Below, piece after piece: positions 25,651-34,181 of a DNA stretch of 64,000 bases; within the stretch, counting starts at the first letter, position 1, and each line of letters starts with the position of its first letter. This DNA is from Microcoleus vaginatus HSN003 (GTDB taxonomy: Bacteria; Cyanobacteriota; Cyanobacteriia; Cyanobacteriales; Microcoleaceae): the NCBI RefSeq assembly GCF_022701255.1, contig NZ_CP031705.1, forward strand, positions 5,828,001-5,892,000, read 5' to 3'. The notes beneath the pieces were generated by a model. That model made no database searches. It was given only the letters and a program-made list of their open reading frames with translations, and was not told the origin of the DNA. A program made the position numbers and the translations under genes.

Positions 25651-26274
25651 CTAACTCCCTTCTTCTTCCTTCCAGCGTTTGAGAGGAACGCAATCAATCC
25701 CCAACTGGTCTAAAGCGCGAGCCACCACAAAGTCTACCAAATCTTCAATAGTTTGCGGATTGTGATACCAAGCAGGAATCGCTGGTACAATTCTAGCTCC
25801 AGCTTCTGCCAAGGTAGTCAAATTCCGCAGGTGAATCAAGCTAAAAGGCGTTTCGCGAGGCACGAGTACCAATTTTCGCCCTTCCTTGAGCTGAACGTCG
25901 GCCGCTCTTTCGAGCAAATCCGAACTCAAGCCAGCCGCCAATTTGCCCAGCGTACTCATGCTACAGGGAATAATCATCATCCCTTGGGTACGAAAGGAGC
26001 CACTAGCAATATTAGCACCGACATCTTGCCAAGGATGGCACCGAAGTTTACCCATTGTGGCTACTCCTGCTTGTTCCCGCCAGAATTCCTCTTGAAGCGT
26101 CGGTTCTGCGGGCATTCGGGTGTTCTGTTCGCTTTGCCAAACCATGTAAGTAGACTTGGAAGCTACCAGTTCAATAGCCCGATCGGCTTCCAACAGATAT
26201 TTCAGAGTTCGCACCGCGTAAATCAGTCCCGAGGCTCCGGTAACTCCTAAGATTAGGGGGTAGTTATTCGTCAT
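25651..26274 (-). CDS. ubiX: Flavin prenyltransferase UbiX
   Basis: 207 residues. Makes prenylated FMN, the cofactor for UbiD-type decarboxylases (plastoquinone-type synthesis in cyanobacteria). Motifs: LILGVTGASGLIYAVRTLKY at the N-terminus (FMN phosphate loop), SGSFRTQGMMIIPCSMSTLGK in the middle and LVPRETPFSLIHLRN near 140. The length is the family norm. Between this gene and the LapA-like gene lie TCAACTG-type repeats. Confidence 0.92.
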   Translation of the reverse strand: MTNNYPLILGVTGASGLIYAVRTLKYLLEADRAIELVASKSTYMVWQSEQNTRMPAEPTLQEEFWREQAGVATMGKLRCHPWQDVGANIASGSFRTQGMMIIPCSMSTLGKLAAGLSSDLLERAADVQLKEGRKLVLVPRETPFSLIHLRNLTTLAEAGARIVPAIPAWYHNPQTIEDLVDFVVARALDQLGIDCVPLKRWKEEEGS

Positions 26275-26702
26275 TAGTTATTTGTTAGTTGACGGTTGAC
26301 TGCTGTTAGTAATTAGTTGTTATATCAAATCTGCTAGCATCGGAATTCTTCCTATATTTCTTCTCTTCATCTGCGTGAATCTGCGTCTATCCCTTGTTAT
26401 CTGCGGTTAATACATTCTCTTTTTTTTACCGCAGATATAGCCAAATTAACAGAGATTAACGCCGACAAATTATAGAAATTCCGGTTGCATCGTCCGTGAG
26501 TGTTGACCCTTCGGCTTCGCTCAGGGCATCGCTTTTAACGGGATTGTACGCCCGACGATGCTACCGGATTTGATATTAGTCATTAATTATTTTTTGATGA
26601 TTTTTGAGTCTAGTTGGTAGCCCAGTTTTTAATACTTAGTTGCCAGATAATGACAACTAAGTATTGAGAAAAGTTAACTGTCAACTGTCAACTGTTAACT
26701 GA
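26275..26702. other. 428-bp spacer with degenerate repeats
   Basis: No gene. It holds ATCTGCG-type direct repeats (26368-26412, complemented by ACCGCAGATA at 26440), a pair ATTCCTATATTTC/GAAATTCCGG, and a TCAACTG tandem array at 26672-26702. These are intergenic repeat families of the host. Confidence 0.5.
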
Positions 26703-29069
26703 TTATTCATCATCATCAAAAGCTTGGCTACCGCCACCAACTGCAACTAAATCAATTTGCTGGCGGTAGTAGTCAACACTCTTGACTTGAACTTCCACCC
26801 GATCGCCCAAACGGTACTGATTGCGGTTTTTGCGACCCACCAGAGTTTGCTGGCGCGATCGATATTCGTACCAATCATCCTTCAGCGAAGAAACGTGCAC
26901 CAATCCCTCAACACGCAAGATGTCGCTCTCCGGCGGCCGCACCTCAATTTCCACAAAGAAACCGTAAGATTGCACCCCTGTAATCAAACCCTGGAAAGTT
27001 TGGCCGGTGCGTTCTTTCATCAATCCGGTTTTCTTCAATCCCTGCAAATCGCTTTCAGCGTCTTCAGCAACTCTTTCGCGTTCGGTTAAGTGTACTACTA
27101 CCGATGCGAACTCCGTCTCAAATTCGTGGTGCAAGTCTGGGGGGAGAACATTCCAAGTAATTTGACCGTGACAGGAGGAATGGTGCAAGTCAACTTTTTC
27201 CTTAGCCCGTGTTGTGCGGCTGCTGCGGCCTTGCTCGAACACCGCTTGCAACACCCGCAGCACCAGCAAATCGGCGTAGCGGGAAAGCGGCGAAGTGCAC
27301 CGCGTGTAACCCTCTGACAGCCCCAAACCGAAGTGCGGCTTGGGAGTGGTGCTGTAAACAGCGGGCTTCATGGTGTCTTCCAGCAGGTAGGTGAGAACTC
27401 TTTCCGACTTTAGGCCGGCAAACTGCTGGGTAAATCGCTGAAAGTCCAAGGGCAAAACTTCTTCTTCGGTTTCGAGATAAAGTTCGCCTCCGAGGTTGTT
27501 GGAGAGTTTGATGAACTCTTGAATGTCTGCCGGGTCTGGCATCGGCTGGACGCGGTAAATTGCTGGGACTCCCAAGGCTTGCAGGTGGGCGGCGACAGCT
27601 TGGTTGGCGAGTACGACTAACTCGGAGACAGCCGACTGAGCGGGCGGAGCGGTTGCAAAAGCTCCTAATTCGCCTTCGTCGTCGAAGTGAGAGTTAGCAT
27701 CGGGCAAATTTAGTTCAAAAGCTCCTCGCTTCAGCCTTGTCTGTCTGACAGCCTGTGAGGCGGCACCGAGTTGATCTAGGAAAGGACGGAGGGCGGAGGA
27801 TAAAGGGTGCTCTTCGGCATCGCCTGGTTCGAGAATTGCTTGAGCTTGCTGGTAGCTGAGCTGGTAGTCAATTTGAATGACGCTGGCTTGAATTTCGTAT
27901 TCTAGGAGTTCTCCAGATTCGTCTAGGGTCAGCAGTATGCTGAAGGTCAGCCGTTCGGTGTCTGGCAGCAGAGAGCAGCGCTCGTTGAGGATTTCTGGGA
28001 GTACGGCGATGATTTTTTCTCCCAGATGGGCGGCGGTGCCTCGCTTGCGGGCTTCGCGGTCGATCGGGGTTTCTGGCTGCACGTACTCGGCGGCGTCGCT
28101 GATGTGGATTCCTACTTGCCAGCCGCCAGACTTCCGGGTTTCGATCGACAAAGCGCGTTCCACTGGCGGATCGGAGAGAAAGGATGTCGGATCAAACTCG
28201 TTTTCGGCTCCTCCCTCGGAGAGATTTTCCTCCTGGGCTTGGGGGGCATCCTTTTCGCTGTTGGTTGTTCCCGGTTCGTTTTTGCTGAAGCTAACAGTCA
28301 GAATGTTACGCAAATCTAGGCGTTTTTTGATGTCGGTTTTTTTGACTTTGCTGGGCAAATTTTCGGCTGCTTTGATGACGGCGGCGGGGAACGATCGCGG
28401 CAAGTCGTGTTTGCAGCATACGATGTCGAGGTCGTCAGCGGCTTCGGCGTCGGAACCGAGTACCTGTACTACTTTGCCGACTGGGCGGTGGGTGCCGAGG
28501 GGGTAGCGTTTGACTTCGACGTGTACTAGGTGGTCGATCGCCTCTTGGAGATTTGTGCCATTTGCGAGCAAGTCTAGTTCAAACAACAGGCGATCGTCCA
28601 GGGGGATTGCTCTGTAGCTGACGCGGCCGGTGGGGGTGGCGGTTTGCTTGACTCGCGCGAGTACCGAGGGGTTGGCGCGTTCGAGGATGAGCATGACTTC
28701 GCCTTCGGGCGATCGGCGGCGGCTACCTTCTTTGATGATTTTGACTAAAACTCGATCGCCATTCCAAGCTGTCGAGAGGTGACTTTCCCGCACGTAAACG
28801 TCTTCTGAGCCTTCGGCGTCTTGAATTGCAAAGCAAAATCCTTTGCTCGAACAGCGCAGTTTTGCTTCTACTACGTCGTCTTCAGCTACTCGGCGATAGC
28901 GGCCTTTGTCTTTGACTAATATGCCAATTTTCTCTAGAGCTTCTAATGCGATTTGAAGTTTGAGTTGACTGGTGGCGTCGTTGCAGTCGAGTTTTTTCTC
29001 CAATGCTTTAGGAGCCACTAATTTGTCTTCTGTAAAATTTGCCAGCAGTGCAGCGATAGAAAATTCCAT
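26703..29069 (-). CDS. Exoribonuclease of the RNase R/RNase II family
   Basis: 788 residues from MEFSIAALLANFTEDKLV. Order: N-terminal winged-helix/cold-shock regions (1-200), RNB catalytic domain about 310-640 (VERALSIETRKSGGWQVGIHISD with the metal-binding acidic residues, then PIDREARKRGTAAHLG), and a C-terminal S1 domain about 690-770 (GQTFQGLITGVQSYGFFVEI). 3'-5' processive RNA decay in the cytosol. The canonical DDAxD-type motif is changed to D-P-P-VERALSIE, as often seen in cyanobacterial members. A frame extension up to 29201 is not family-like; AAGAGGA precedes the ATG used. Confidence 0.9.
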   Translation of the reverse strand: MEFSIAALLANFTEDKLVAPKALEKKLDCNDATSQLKLQIALEALEKIGILVKDKGRYRRVAEDDVVEAKLRCSSKGFCFAIQDAEGSEDVYVRESHLSTAWNGDRVLVKIIKEGSRRRSPEGEVMLILERANPSVLARVKQTATPTGRVSYRAIPLDDRLLFELDLLANGTNLQEAIDHLVHVEVKRYPLGTHRPVGKVVQVLGSDAEAADDLDIVCCKHDLPRSFPAAVIKAAENLPSKVKKTDIKKRLDLRNILTVSFSKNEPGTTNSEKDAPQAQEENLSEGGAENEFDPTSFLSDPPVERALSIETRKSGGWQVGIHISDAAEYVQPETPIDREARKRGTAAHLGEKIIAVLPEILNERCSLLPDTERLTFSILLTLDESGELLEYEIQASVIQIDYQLSYQQAQAILEPGDAEEHPLSSALRPFLDQLGAASQAVRQTRLKRGAFELNLPDANSHFDDEGELGAFATAPPAQSAVSELVVLANQAVAAHLQALGVPAIYRVQPMPDPADIQEFIKLSNNLGGELYLETEEEVLPLDFQRFTQQFAGLKSERVLTYLLEDTMKPAVYSTTPKPHFGLGLSEGYTRCTSPLSRYADLLVLRVLQAVFEQGRSSRTTRAKEKVDLHHSSCHGQITWNVLPPDLHHEFETEFASVVVHLTERERVAEDAESDLQGLKKTGLMKERTGQTFQGLITGVQSYGFFVEIEVRPPESDILRVEGLVHVSSLKDDWYEYRSRQQTLVGRKNRNQYRLGDRVEVQVKSVDYYRQQIDLVAVGGGSQAFDDDE

Positions 29070-29949
29070 GTAGCGATCGATCCTCTTGTTTCCAGCAATT
29101 AGTCTAATTTTGGCGAAATCAGCCGCACCCCCTCGGGCCCTCGCAGTGCCTGCTTCCCAACAAATGCGCGGGTTAATAGGTGGAGACGCGAGCACAGCCA
29201 CCTTGTTTCATCGCGAGGTTTTTTTGAGATTCTCTCCCGACACCGGCTTGGTGCTAATTGTCTGCTGTCTGTCTTGAACTGACTGCTGACGGTGCAGACA
29301 AATGTCCCGCACGCTATTCCCCAATACAATTTTTTAGCGTTGGTTTGTTTGCTTTTAGGTCAGCAGCGCCGAGCACTTCGCGAATTAGAAAGCCCCTGTC
29401 GGTTCTTAAAAGATGGCTCGATACTGAAAGCGACGGCTTGAGTCGAGGATGAGCCGATGGAGGGATGGAGAGGGATAAAATTTGCATTTCTTCCTTCTGC
29501 CTTGTTCCTTCTGCCTTGTTCCTTCTTCCTTTTGAAGTGCCTCTTGCTTCTTGCTTTAGCAAAGAATTTACCGGAGCTTTAAGGCAAAATTGCTAGTAGC
29601 TCGCTGCTGCGATGCCCTTGTTTTTTTGCACGCGATCTGTCCTTGCGGACGGAGGTGCAACGAGCGGGTCGGGAGCAATCTGTGCTGTAGAAAGTGCAAG
29701 GTACACAAAACCGGAGACTTTTACTACTTTTGCTTAGTTGCTGTGTCATCTCCTATAGGTAGAAATGACGCCCGGTGCTTGTTAGCTTAAACTGCCGGAT
29801 GTGGGATGGGGTTTAGTGGCGTGAAAGGTTGCGCGGATGACTCACCTTTAATTTATTGTATGTTGAATATGTGCTTTCAGAAAATTGTTTTCTCAGGGCT
29901 GTACTACACTTAAGTCATAAGCCCCCTCTGGTTTCGGGGTCAAAAAATT
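29070..29949. other. 880-bp spacer
   Basis: No gene supported. Tandem CTTCTGCCTTGTTC and CTTCCTT units at about 29496-29532. Several 60-80-codon frames exist, but none has a ribosome site or a known motif. A short GC hairpin (CCCC...GGGG, 29922-29940) lies just before the next start codon and may be part of its leader. Confidence 0.45.
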
Positions 29950-30927
29950 ATGTTTGCTGAATTTCGCGCCCTTTATCCCGCTGGACAGTTAATTTGTGAG
30001 TTGCTGACTGTTCATCACGGTAAGTTTGTTGTTCGCTGTCTGGTTCAGGTTGACGGCAAAACTCTTGCTACTGCTATGTCGGCTGCTGAGTCTGTTGAGG
30101 ATGCGGAAGACCGCGCCCGGTTGCGAGCGATCGCTGTTCTTGGATTTGCTGCGCCCGCGAGTGCGATCGCAAGTGTTGATCCGGCTCCGGTTGCTCCAGT
30201 TGCTCCGATTGCTCCGGTTGCTTCGGTTGCTGCTGTTCCCCCTCCCCCTCCCCCTCCTCCTGCTGTTCCGGTTCCTGTTGGGCCGACAAGTGTTCCTCTT
30301 CCGGTTCTAGAAATGCCTGTTGCTGAAAAATTGCCTGAAACACATCAAAGCAATTTTGTCAATACTGAAGCGAAATTAAATGAAGAGCCGATCGCACCTG
30401 TACCCGAACCGCTGCCTCCAAAGGTCGATCGCGTGGAAGCTACTGGATTTGTACCGAAGCAGTTAGACTCGGACGCTTGGCTTTCTTCTAGCTACGGCGA
30501 ACCGATCACGGAACTAGAGGTGCCGACTGCTAGCCAAAGTGAACTGCTACAGGGTGCCGCCGAAGTCAGGGAATTGCAACCGATAGCAGTAGGAATTCCG
30601 AGCGATGCGATCGAGGATAATTCTGATACGATCGCCCAAATAGACGCCATCCTCAAACGCCTGCAATGGAAGAAAAAACAGGAAAGCGACTGTCTCGAAC
30701 AAAATTACGGCAAGTCGTCGCAGAGAGAGCTTTCTAGTGAACAGTTGGTAGATTTTCTAGAATATTTGGAAATCTACAGCCGAACTACTGAGGAAATCAA
30801 GCGGTTGAACTGGACTGCCAACCAAGGAAAAGATTATCTCAAACAAGGTTATGGCAAAGAAGCGCGCCATTTCTTAAATCAAGTAGAATTGCTCGACTTC
30901 TTGCAATATCTCGAATCTTTGCCTTAG
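29950..30927 (+). CDS. Conserved cyanobacterial protein with Pro-rich linker and C-terminal double repeat
   Basis: 325 residues. Residues 1-70 (FRALYPAGQLICELLTVHHG and VVRCLVQVDGKTLATAMSAA, ending DRARLRAIAVLG) look like a compact alpha/beta module, similar in feel to dsRNA-binding or Rad52-type DNA-annealing domains that use the same E-A-E-D-A-R-R-A-L ending; this is a guess. A Pro/Ala/Val linker with eight consecutive Pro follows (about 75-150). The C-terminus has two copies of a 40-residue unit: L-W-KKQESDCLEQNYGKSSQRE and LNWTANQGKDYLKQGYGKEA, each ending in DFL-YLE. Cytosolic by appearance. I do not know a named function. Confidence 0.75.
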   Translation: MFAEFRALYPAGQLICELLTVHHGKFVVRCLVQVDGKTLATAMSAAESVEDAEDRARLRAIAVLGFAAPASAIASVDPAPVAPVAPIAPVASVAAVPPPPPPPPAVPVPVGPTSVPLPVLEMPVAEKLPETHQSNFVNTEAKLNEEPIAPVPEPLPPKVDRVEATGFVPKQLDSDAWLSSSYGEPITELEVPTASQSELLQGAAEVRELQPIAVGIPSDAIEDNSDTIAQIDAILKRLQWKKKQESDCLEQNYGKSSQRELSSEQLVDFLEYLEIYSRTTEEIKRLNWTANQGKDYLKQGYGKEARHFLNQVELLDFLQYLESLP

Positions 30928-30974
30928 TAATTATGTAGGGTTTCTAGGTGTGATGTTTTTTTAGAAAAAGCTAC

Positions 30975-31076
30975 ATATAGCAGTTTTCAATTGTATGAAA
31001 TACAGTAAGGACTTAACTAAGACGCCGTATCATGCGCCCCAGCATCTGTAATTCACTCGACTGAAAACTGCTATAT
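30975..31076. repeat. 102-bp MITE-like element
   Basis: Ends ATATAGCAGTTTTCA and TGAAAACTGCTATAT are perfect 15-bp inverted repeats. No coding content. Related to the element at 23338-23449. It lies between convergent genes. Confidence 0.75.
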
Positions 31077-31088
31077 GACCGTTAAAAA

Positions 31089-31133
31089 TTAAAAATCAAA
31101 AATGAAGAATATTTCCTCATTTTTGATTTTTAA
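31089..31133. terminator. Bidirectional AT-rich hairpin between convergent genes
   Basis: TTAAAAATCAAAAATGA at 31089-31105 pairs perfectly with 31117-31133. It sits 9 bp after the clpP stop on the minus strand. AT-only stem, so modest strength. Confidence 0.55.
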
Positions 31134-31141
31134 CTTTTTAT

Positions 31142-31750
31142 TTAGACGACAGCGGCGATCGGGCGGCTGGCGGAAGGACGGCGATCGATCACTTGATCGA
31201 CTAATCCGTAGTCCTTTGCTTCTTCAGCGGACATGAAGAAATCCCGTTCGGTATCTTCTTCAATGCGGGAAAGCGGCTGACCGGTATGGTTGGCAAGATG
31301 TTCGTTCAGGCGACGTTTGTGGTACAAAATCTCTTTGGCCTGAATTTCAATATCGGTTGCTTGGCCTTGAGCTCCGCCTAGAGGTTGGTGGATCATAATC
31401 CGGGAGTGAGGCAAACTCATCCGCTTGCCTTTAGCGCCGGCACTCAACAGAAAAGCGCCCATGCTGGCGGCCAAACCGAGACAAATAGTGCAAATGTCGG
31501 GGCGGATGTGGTTCATCGTGTCAAAAATGCCCATACCTGCTGTTACCGAACCCCCGGGGGAGTTGATATAGAGGTAAATATCTTTCTCCGGGTCTTCGGC
31601 GTCTAAAAATAGCAATTGGGCAACGATCAGGTTGGCTAAGTCAGAGTCAACCTGTTGGCCCAAGAAGACGATGCGATCGCGCAGTAGTCGCGAGTAAATG
31701 TCAAAGGCGCGTTCGCCGCGACCGGATTGTTCTATAACTGTTGGGATCAT
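31142..31750 (-). CDS. clpP: ATP-dependent Clp protease proteolytic subunit
   Basis: 202 residues; serine peptidase that forms tetradecameric chambers with ClpC/ClpX. Catalytic triad: Ser in LGLAASMGAFLLSAG near 100, His in RIMIHQPLGG near 125, Asp in EEDTERDFFMSAEEA near 176. The N-terminus RGERAFDIYSRLLRDRIVFLG is typical of active ClpP, not of the inactive ClpR. One of the several ClpP paralogues normally present in cyanobacteria. Confidence 0.95.
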   Translation of the reverse strand: MIPTVIEQSGRGERAFDIYSRLLRDRIVFLGQQVDSDLANLIVAQLLFLDAEDPEKDIYLYINSPGGSVTAGMGIFDTMNHIRPDICTICLGLAASMGAFLLSAGAKGKRMSLPHSRIMIHQPLGGAQGQATDIEIQAKEILYHKRRLNEHLANHTGQPLSRIEEDTERDFFMSAEEAKDYGLVDQVIDRRPSASRPIAAVV

Positions 31751-31959
31751 TGACAGGGCCTGCCTATTACGTATCTTTTTTTAATTTTAGCGATTAGGGC
31801 TCAGTTATAGTTAGCGATCGGTGGCGTGCGATCGAGAAATCGGCACAATCCTTTAGTGGGAAGGGGTTGGGGCGGTCATTTGTGGGAATTGTGGCGGGGG
31901 TGCGATCGGATTTCCGATCCAAGGGCGATCGATGTTGAGGAAGCGGACATCAATAAACG

Positions 31960-32194
31960 TTAAATGTTGTTATGTGGCGATCGTATCATTGCGATAACTT
32001 CCATCGCTCGATCGCCGCTGACACTAGGAAAAAGGTCTAGAAACTCCGCAGGGCGAATCACCCGCTTCGAGATCATCAAGCAGAGTCTTCATCGGGAGGC
32101 GAGTAGCGATAAAGACAGGAGTCGCCCCTAAAATGTCGGGGTCGCTATGAACGATAGGTAGTGTGGGGTTGATATAAAAATCTTCGGGAGTCAT
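31960..32194 (-). pseudogene. DUF433 antitoxin-like gene, frameshifted
   Basis: Starts at ATG 32194 (MTPEDFYINPTLPIVHSDPD) and has ILGATPVFIATRLPMKTLLDDLEAG, the DUF433 opening. After GDS the frame breaks: one extra base near 32053 is needed to recover PAEFLDLFPSV and then DRAMEVIAMI, which continues to a TAA at 31960. As it stands the protein stops early at 32024. It overlaps the toxin stop codon by 4 bp (ATGA), so it was the third gene of this operon. DUF433 proteins usually pair with a PIN-like toxin, not with MazF. Confidence 0.65.
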
Positions 32195-32550
32195 GAATCT
32201 GATGACGGTGGGCGATCGTCCAATTCTACTAAAGCTACTTTTACACAGGCGCGAACAGCACTCCAATCACGTTCGGATAAATGCCCAATCAAAATCAGGT
32301 TGGCAGAAGGCGGTAAAGTAAGAATGAAACTGCGGAAAACAGATACAATTCTCAAACCTGCGGATGCCCAATCTTGCAGAGTATAGTCAGTAGAGCCAAG
32401 ATTTGTTGTCTGGGTAGTGATTAACCCAACTATGAAATCAGGGCGGTTTCTATGATAAGTAGTCGAGGACAAAACCACAACTGGGCGACGTTTAACACCT
32501 GTGACACCTGGAAAATCTACTGTTACTACATCACCAGGATTGAATTTCAC
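32191..32550 (-). CDS. PemK/MazF-family endoribonuclease toxin
   Basis: 119 residues. MKFNPGDVVTVDFPGVTGVK followed by RRPVVVLSSTTYHRNRPDFI and GLITTQ is the MazF/PemK barrel; the C-terminal part SANLILIGHLSERDWSAVRA completes the fold. mRNA-cleaving toxins of this family are held in check by the protein encoded just upstream. The start overlaps the upstream stop by 4 bp (ATGA at 32547-32550), which implies translational coupling. Confidence 0.85.
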   Translation of the reverse strand: MKFNPGDVVTVDFPGVTGVKRRPVVVLSSTTYHRNRPDFIVGLITTQTTNLGSTDYTLQDWASAGLRIVSVFRSFILTLPPSANLILIGHLSERDWSAVRACVKVALVELDDRPPSSDS

Positions 32551-32771
32551 TCATCCATCTCCTCACTCTCCGGGAAAAGTGTAGCTGCGTATTGCAAAGA
32601 AAAGGTAGTTACATCGAAACAATCTTCCTCACTCCAGGTATCACTTTGTTCGACGACAGCGACATTATGCTGTGATAACTCGTTGAGGATCAGAGTTGCC
32701 AAGCGTAACCGCTCCGTTGGTGACAAAGTGTGGACAACTTGAATATAGATTTCTTGAGCAGTAGTCGGCAT
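32547..32771 (-). CDS. Probable antitoxin of the MazF-type pair
   Basis: 74 residues from MPTTAQEIYIQVVHTLSPTE, preceded by AGGAGG at ideal spacing. An N-terminal helical part (LSPTERLRLATLILNELSQH) is followed by an acidic region with Trp and Phe (SDTWSEEDCFDVTTFSLQYA) and a very acidic end (ESEEMDE), the usual make-up of a MazF-binding antitoxin tail. I do not recognise the family name. Its place before the toxin supports the role. Confidence 0.7.
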   Translation of the reverse strand: MPTTAQEIYIQVVHTLSPTERLRLATLILNELSQHNVAVVEQSDTWSEEDCFDVTTFSLQYAATLFPESEEMDE

Positions 32772-32877
32772 AAAAAATCCTCCTGCCTTCAATTGTAACC
32801 TAAACAGGCGTCCCGATCGGAAGATCCCCTTTATCTCAGATCGTTAGAAGAGTTATATCCACTACATACTAAATTAC

Positions 32878-34098
32878 TCAAATTTTAATCACCCAACCAC
32901 GGTGATACATTCCATACAAAATTAACCACCAAAATAATACCGCAGTCACGGCAAACGCTAGGGAACCATTCAGCGGCCCAGCCCACGGCAAAAACCAGTT
33001 CTCGTAAATCCAAGTGTAGGTACTTGGAGGACTTTCGCCGCTGCCAATATGGGTTTTTAGGAGAATTCTGGCGACAATACCGGAAGCAACAAACAGAAAA
33101 ATAGCATTCAATCCCATGATTTCAAACAATCTCCCCCATTTCCAATTCCGCACTTCAATTGTTTCGTAGCAAGCTGCTAGCAATAGCAAGGCCCAACCAG
33201 CAGTAAAAACTACATAAGAACTTGTCCAAAGTTGTTTGTTGAGCGGAAATAAAAATCCCCACAAACGGCCGATTACTACGCAACGGAACCCCCAGATTGC
33301 TAAGTTGATACTGGTGCGGGTTTTGATTTGCTGCACGCGCAGCCATTCTCCTGTAAAGTAGCCTGTGAGGACTGTGACAATTGCGGGTAAGGTACTCAAC
33401 AATCCTTCGGGGTCGAAGGGGCCGCCTTTGTACAGGTGTTGGCTACCGAGAATTAGCCGATCGACATATCCTCCTAAATTTCCTTCTGGCGTGAGTTCGC
33501 CGGCAGTGTACCCCCCTACAGCAAATACGGTTAATGCCGCCCAATAGCCCAAAAGCACGGCAACAGCGAGCAGTTTTTGATTGCGGGGGGAAAGGTTGAT
33601 AATGGCGATCGCACTGATGAAATAAGCTAAGCCGATGCGCTGCAATACTCCCATGATGCGGATTTTACCGAAGTTTTCCACTGGGGCGCTGTTGAGAAGT
33701 ACGTCAAGGGCGATCGAAGATGTATTTAGCAGCAATCCTAATATAAATAGAATCGCGGCGCGGCGAGCAATTCGCCAGTAAATATTTGAAGAAGGAAGAA
33801 GGAAGAAGGAAGAAGGAAGATGGTTTTTAGCAGATTCTGATTTTTCCTTGGTTTGTGGAATTTTTGAGGTTTCTCTTCCGGTTTTTGGATAATTTTGAAT
33901 ATATTTAGGCAGCGAAAAAGACATCGCGCAGCCAACGATGAATAAGAAAAATGGAAATATTAAGTCTGTGGGGGTGCAGCCGTGCCATTCTGCGTGCTTT
34001 AGCGGTGGATACACCTGTTCCCAACTACCGGGGTTGTTGACGAGAATCATCGAGGCGATCGCAATTCCGCGAAAAACATCAAGGGATTTTAAGCGCAT
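32878..34098 (-). CDS. DUF5009/heparan N-acetyltransferase-like membrane acyltransferase
   Basis: 406 residues, about ten membrane segments. The N-terminus RLKSLDVFRGIAIASMILVN and the HAEWHGCTPTDLIFPFFLFI block are typical of the COG4299 group related to lysosomal heparan-alpha-glucosaminide N-acetyltransferase, with the conserved His in AEWHG. Likely transfers an acetyl group to a periplasmic glycan; substrate unknown. Odd feature: residues about 75-105 contain LPSSFFLLPSSN, encoded by an in-frame CTTCCTT-type tandem repeat in the loop between helices 2 and 3. Confidence 0.8.
   Translation of the reverse strand: MRLKSLDVFRGIAIASMILVNNPGSWEQVYPPLKHAEWHGCTPTDLIFPFFLFIVGCAMSFSLPKYIQNYPKTGRETSKIPQTKEKSESAKNHLPSSFFLLPSSNIYWRIARRAAILFILGLLLNTSSIALDVLLNSAPVENFGKIRIMGVLQRIGLAYFISAIAIINLSPRNQKLLAVAVLLGYWAALTVFAVGGYTAGELTPEGNLGGYVDRLILGSQHLYKGGPFDPEGLLSTLPAIVTVLTGYFTGEWLRVQQIKTRTSINLAIWGFRCVVIGRLWGFLFPLNKQLWTSSYVVFTAGWALLLLAACYETIEVRNWKWGRLFEIMGLNAIFLFVASGIVARILLKTHIGSGESPPSTYTWIYENWFLPWAGPLNGSLAFAVTAVLFWWLILYGMYHRGWVIKI
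33785..33820. repeat. CTTCCTT tandem repeat inside a coding region
   Basis: GAAGGAA units on the plus strand within the acyltransferase gene. The same array type otherwise lies between genes (10138, 29496, 44025). It keeps the frame and encodes Leu-Pro-Ser-Ser-Phe-Phe. Confidence 0.75.
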
Positions 34099-34181
34099 GG
34101 GGAAGAAGGGAGAAGGAAGAGGGAACAGGAAAGACAGAACAACTCCTAATTACCAATTATTAAGTACCCATTACCCTTTAG

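Noticed and set aside
29086..29790. Several 60-80-codon frames between the RNase and the Pro-rich protein
   Set aside because: No ribosome sites and no motif; one overlaps tandem repeats.
30026..30343. Leu-rich and Glu/Gln-rich frames over the Pro-rich protein
   Set aside because: Artefacts of the repetitive Pro/Ala/Val coding region read in other frames.
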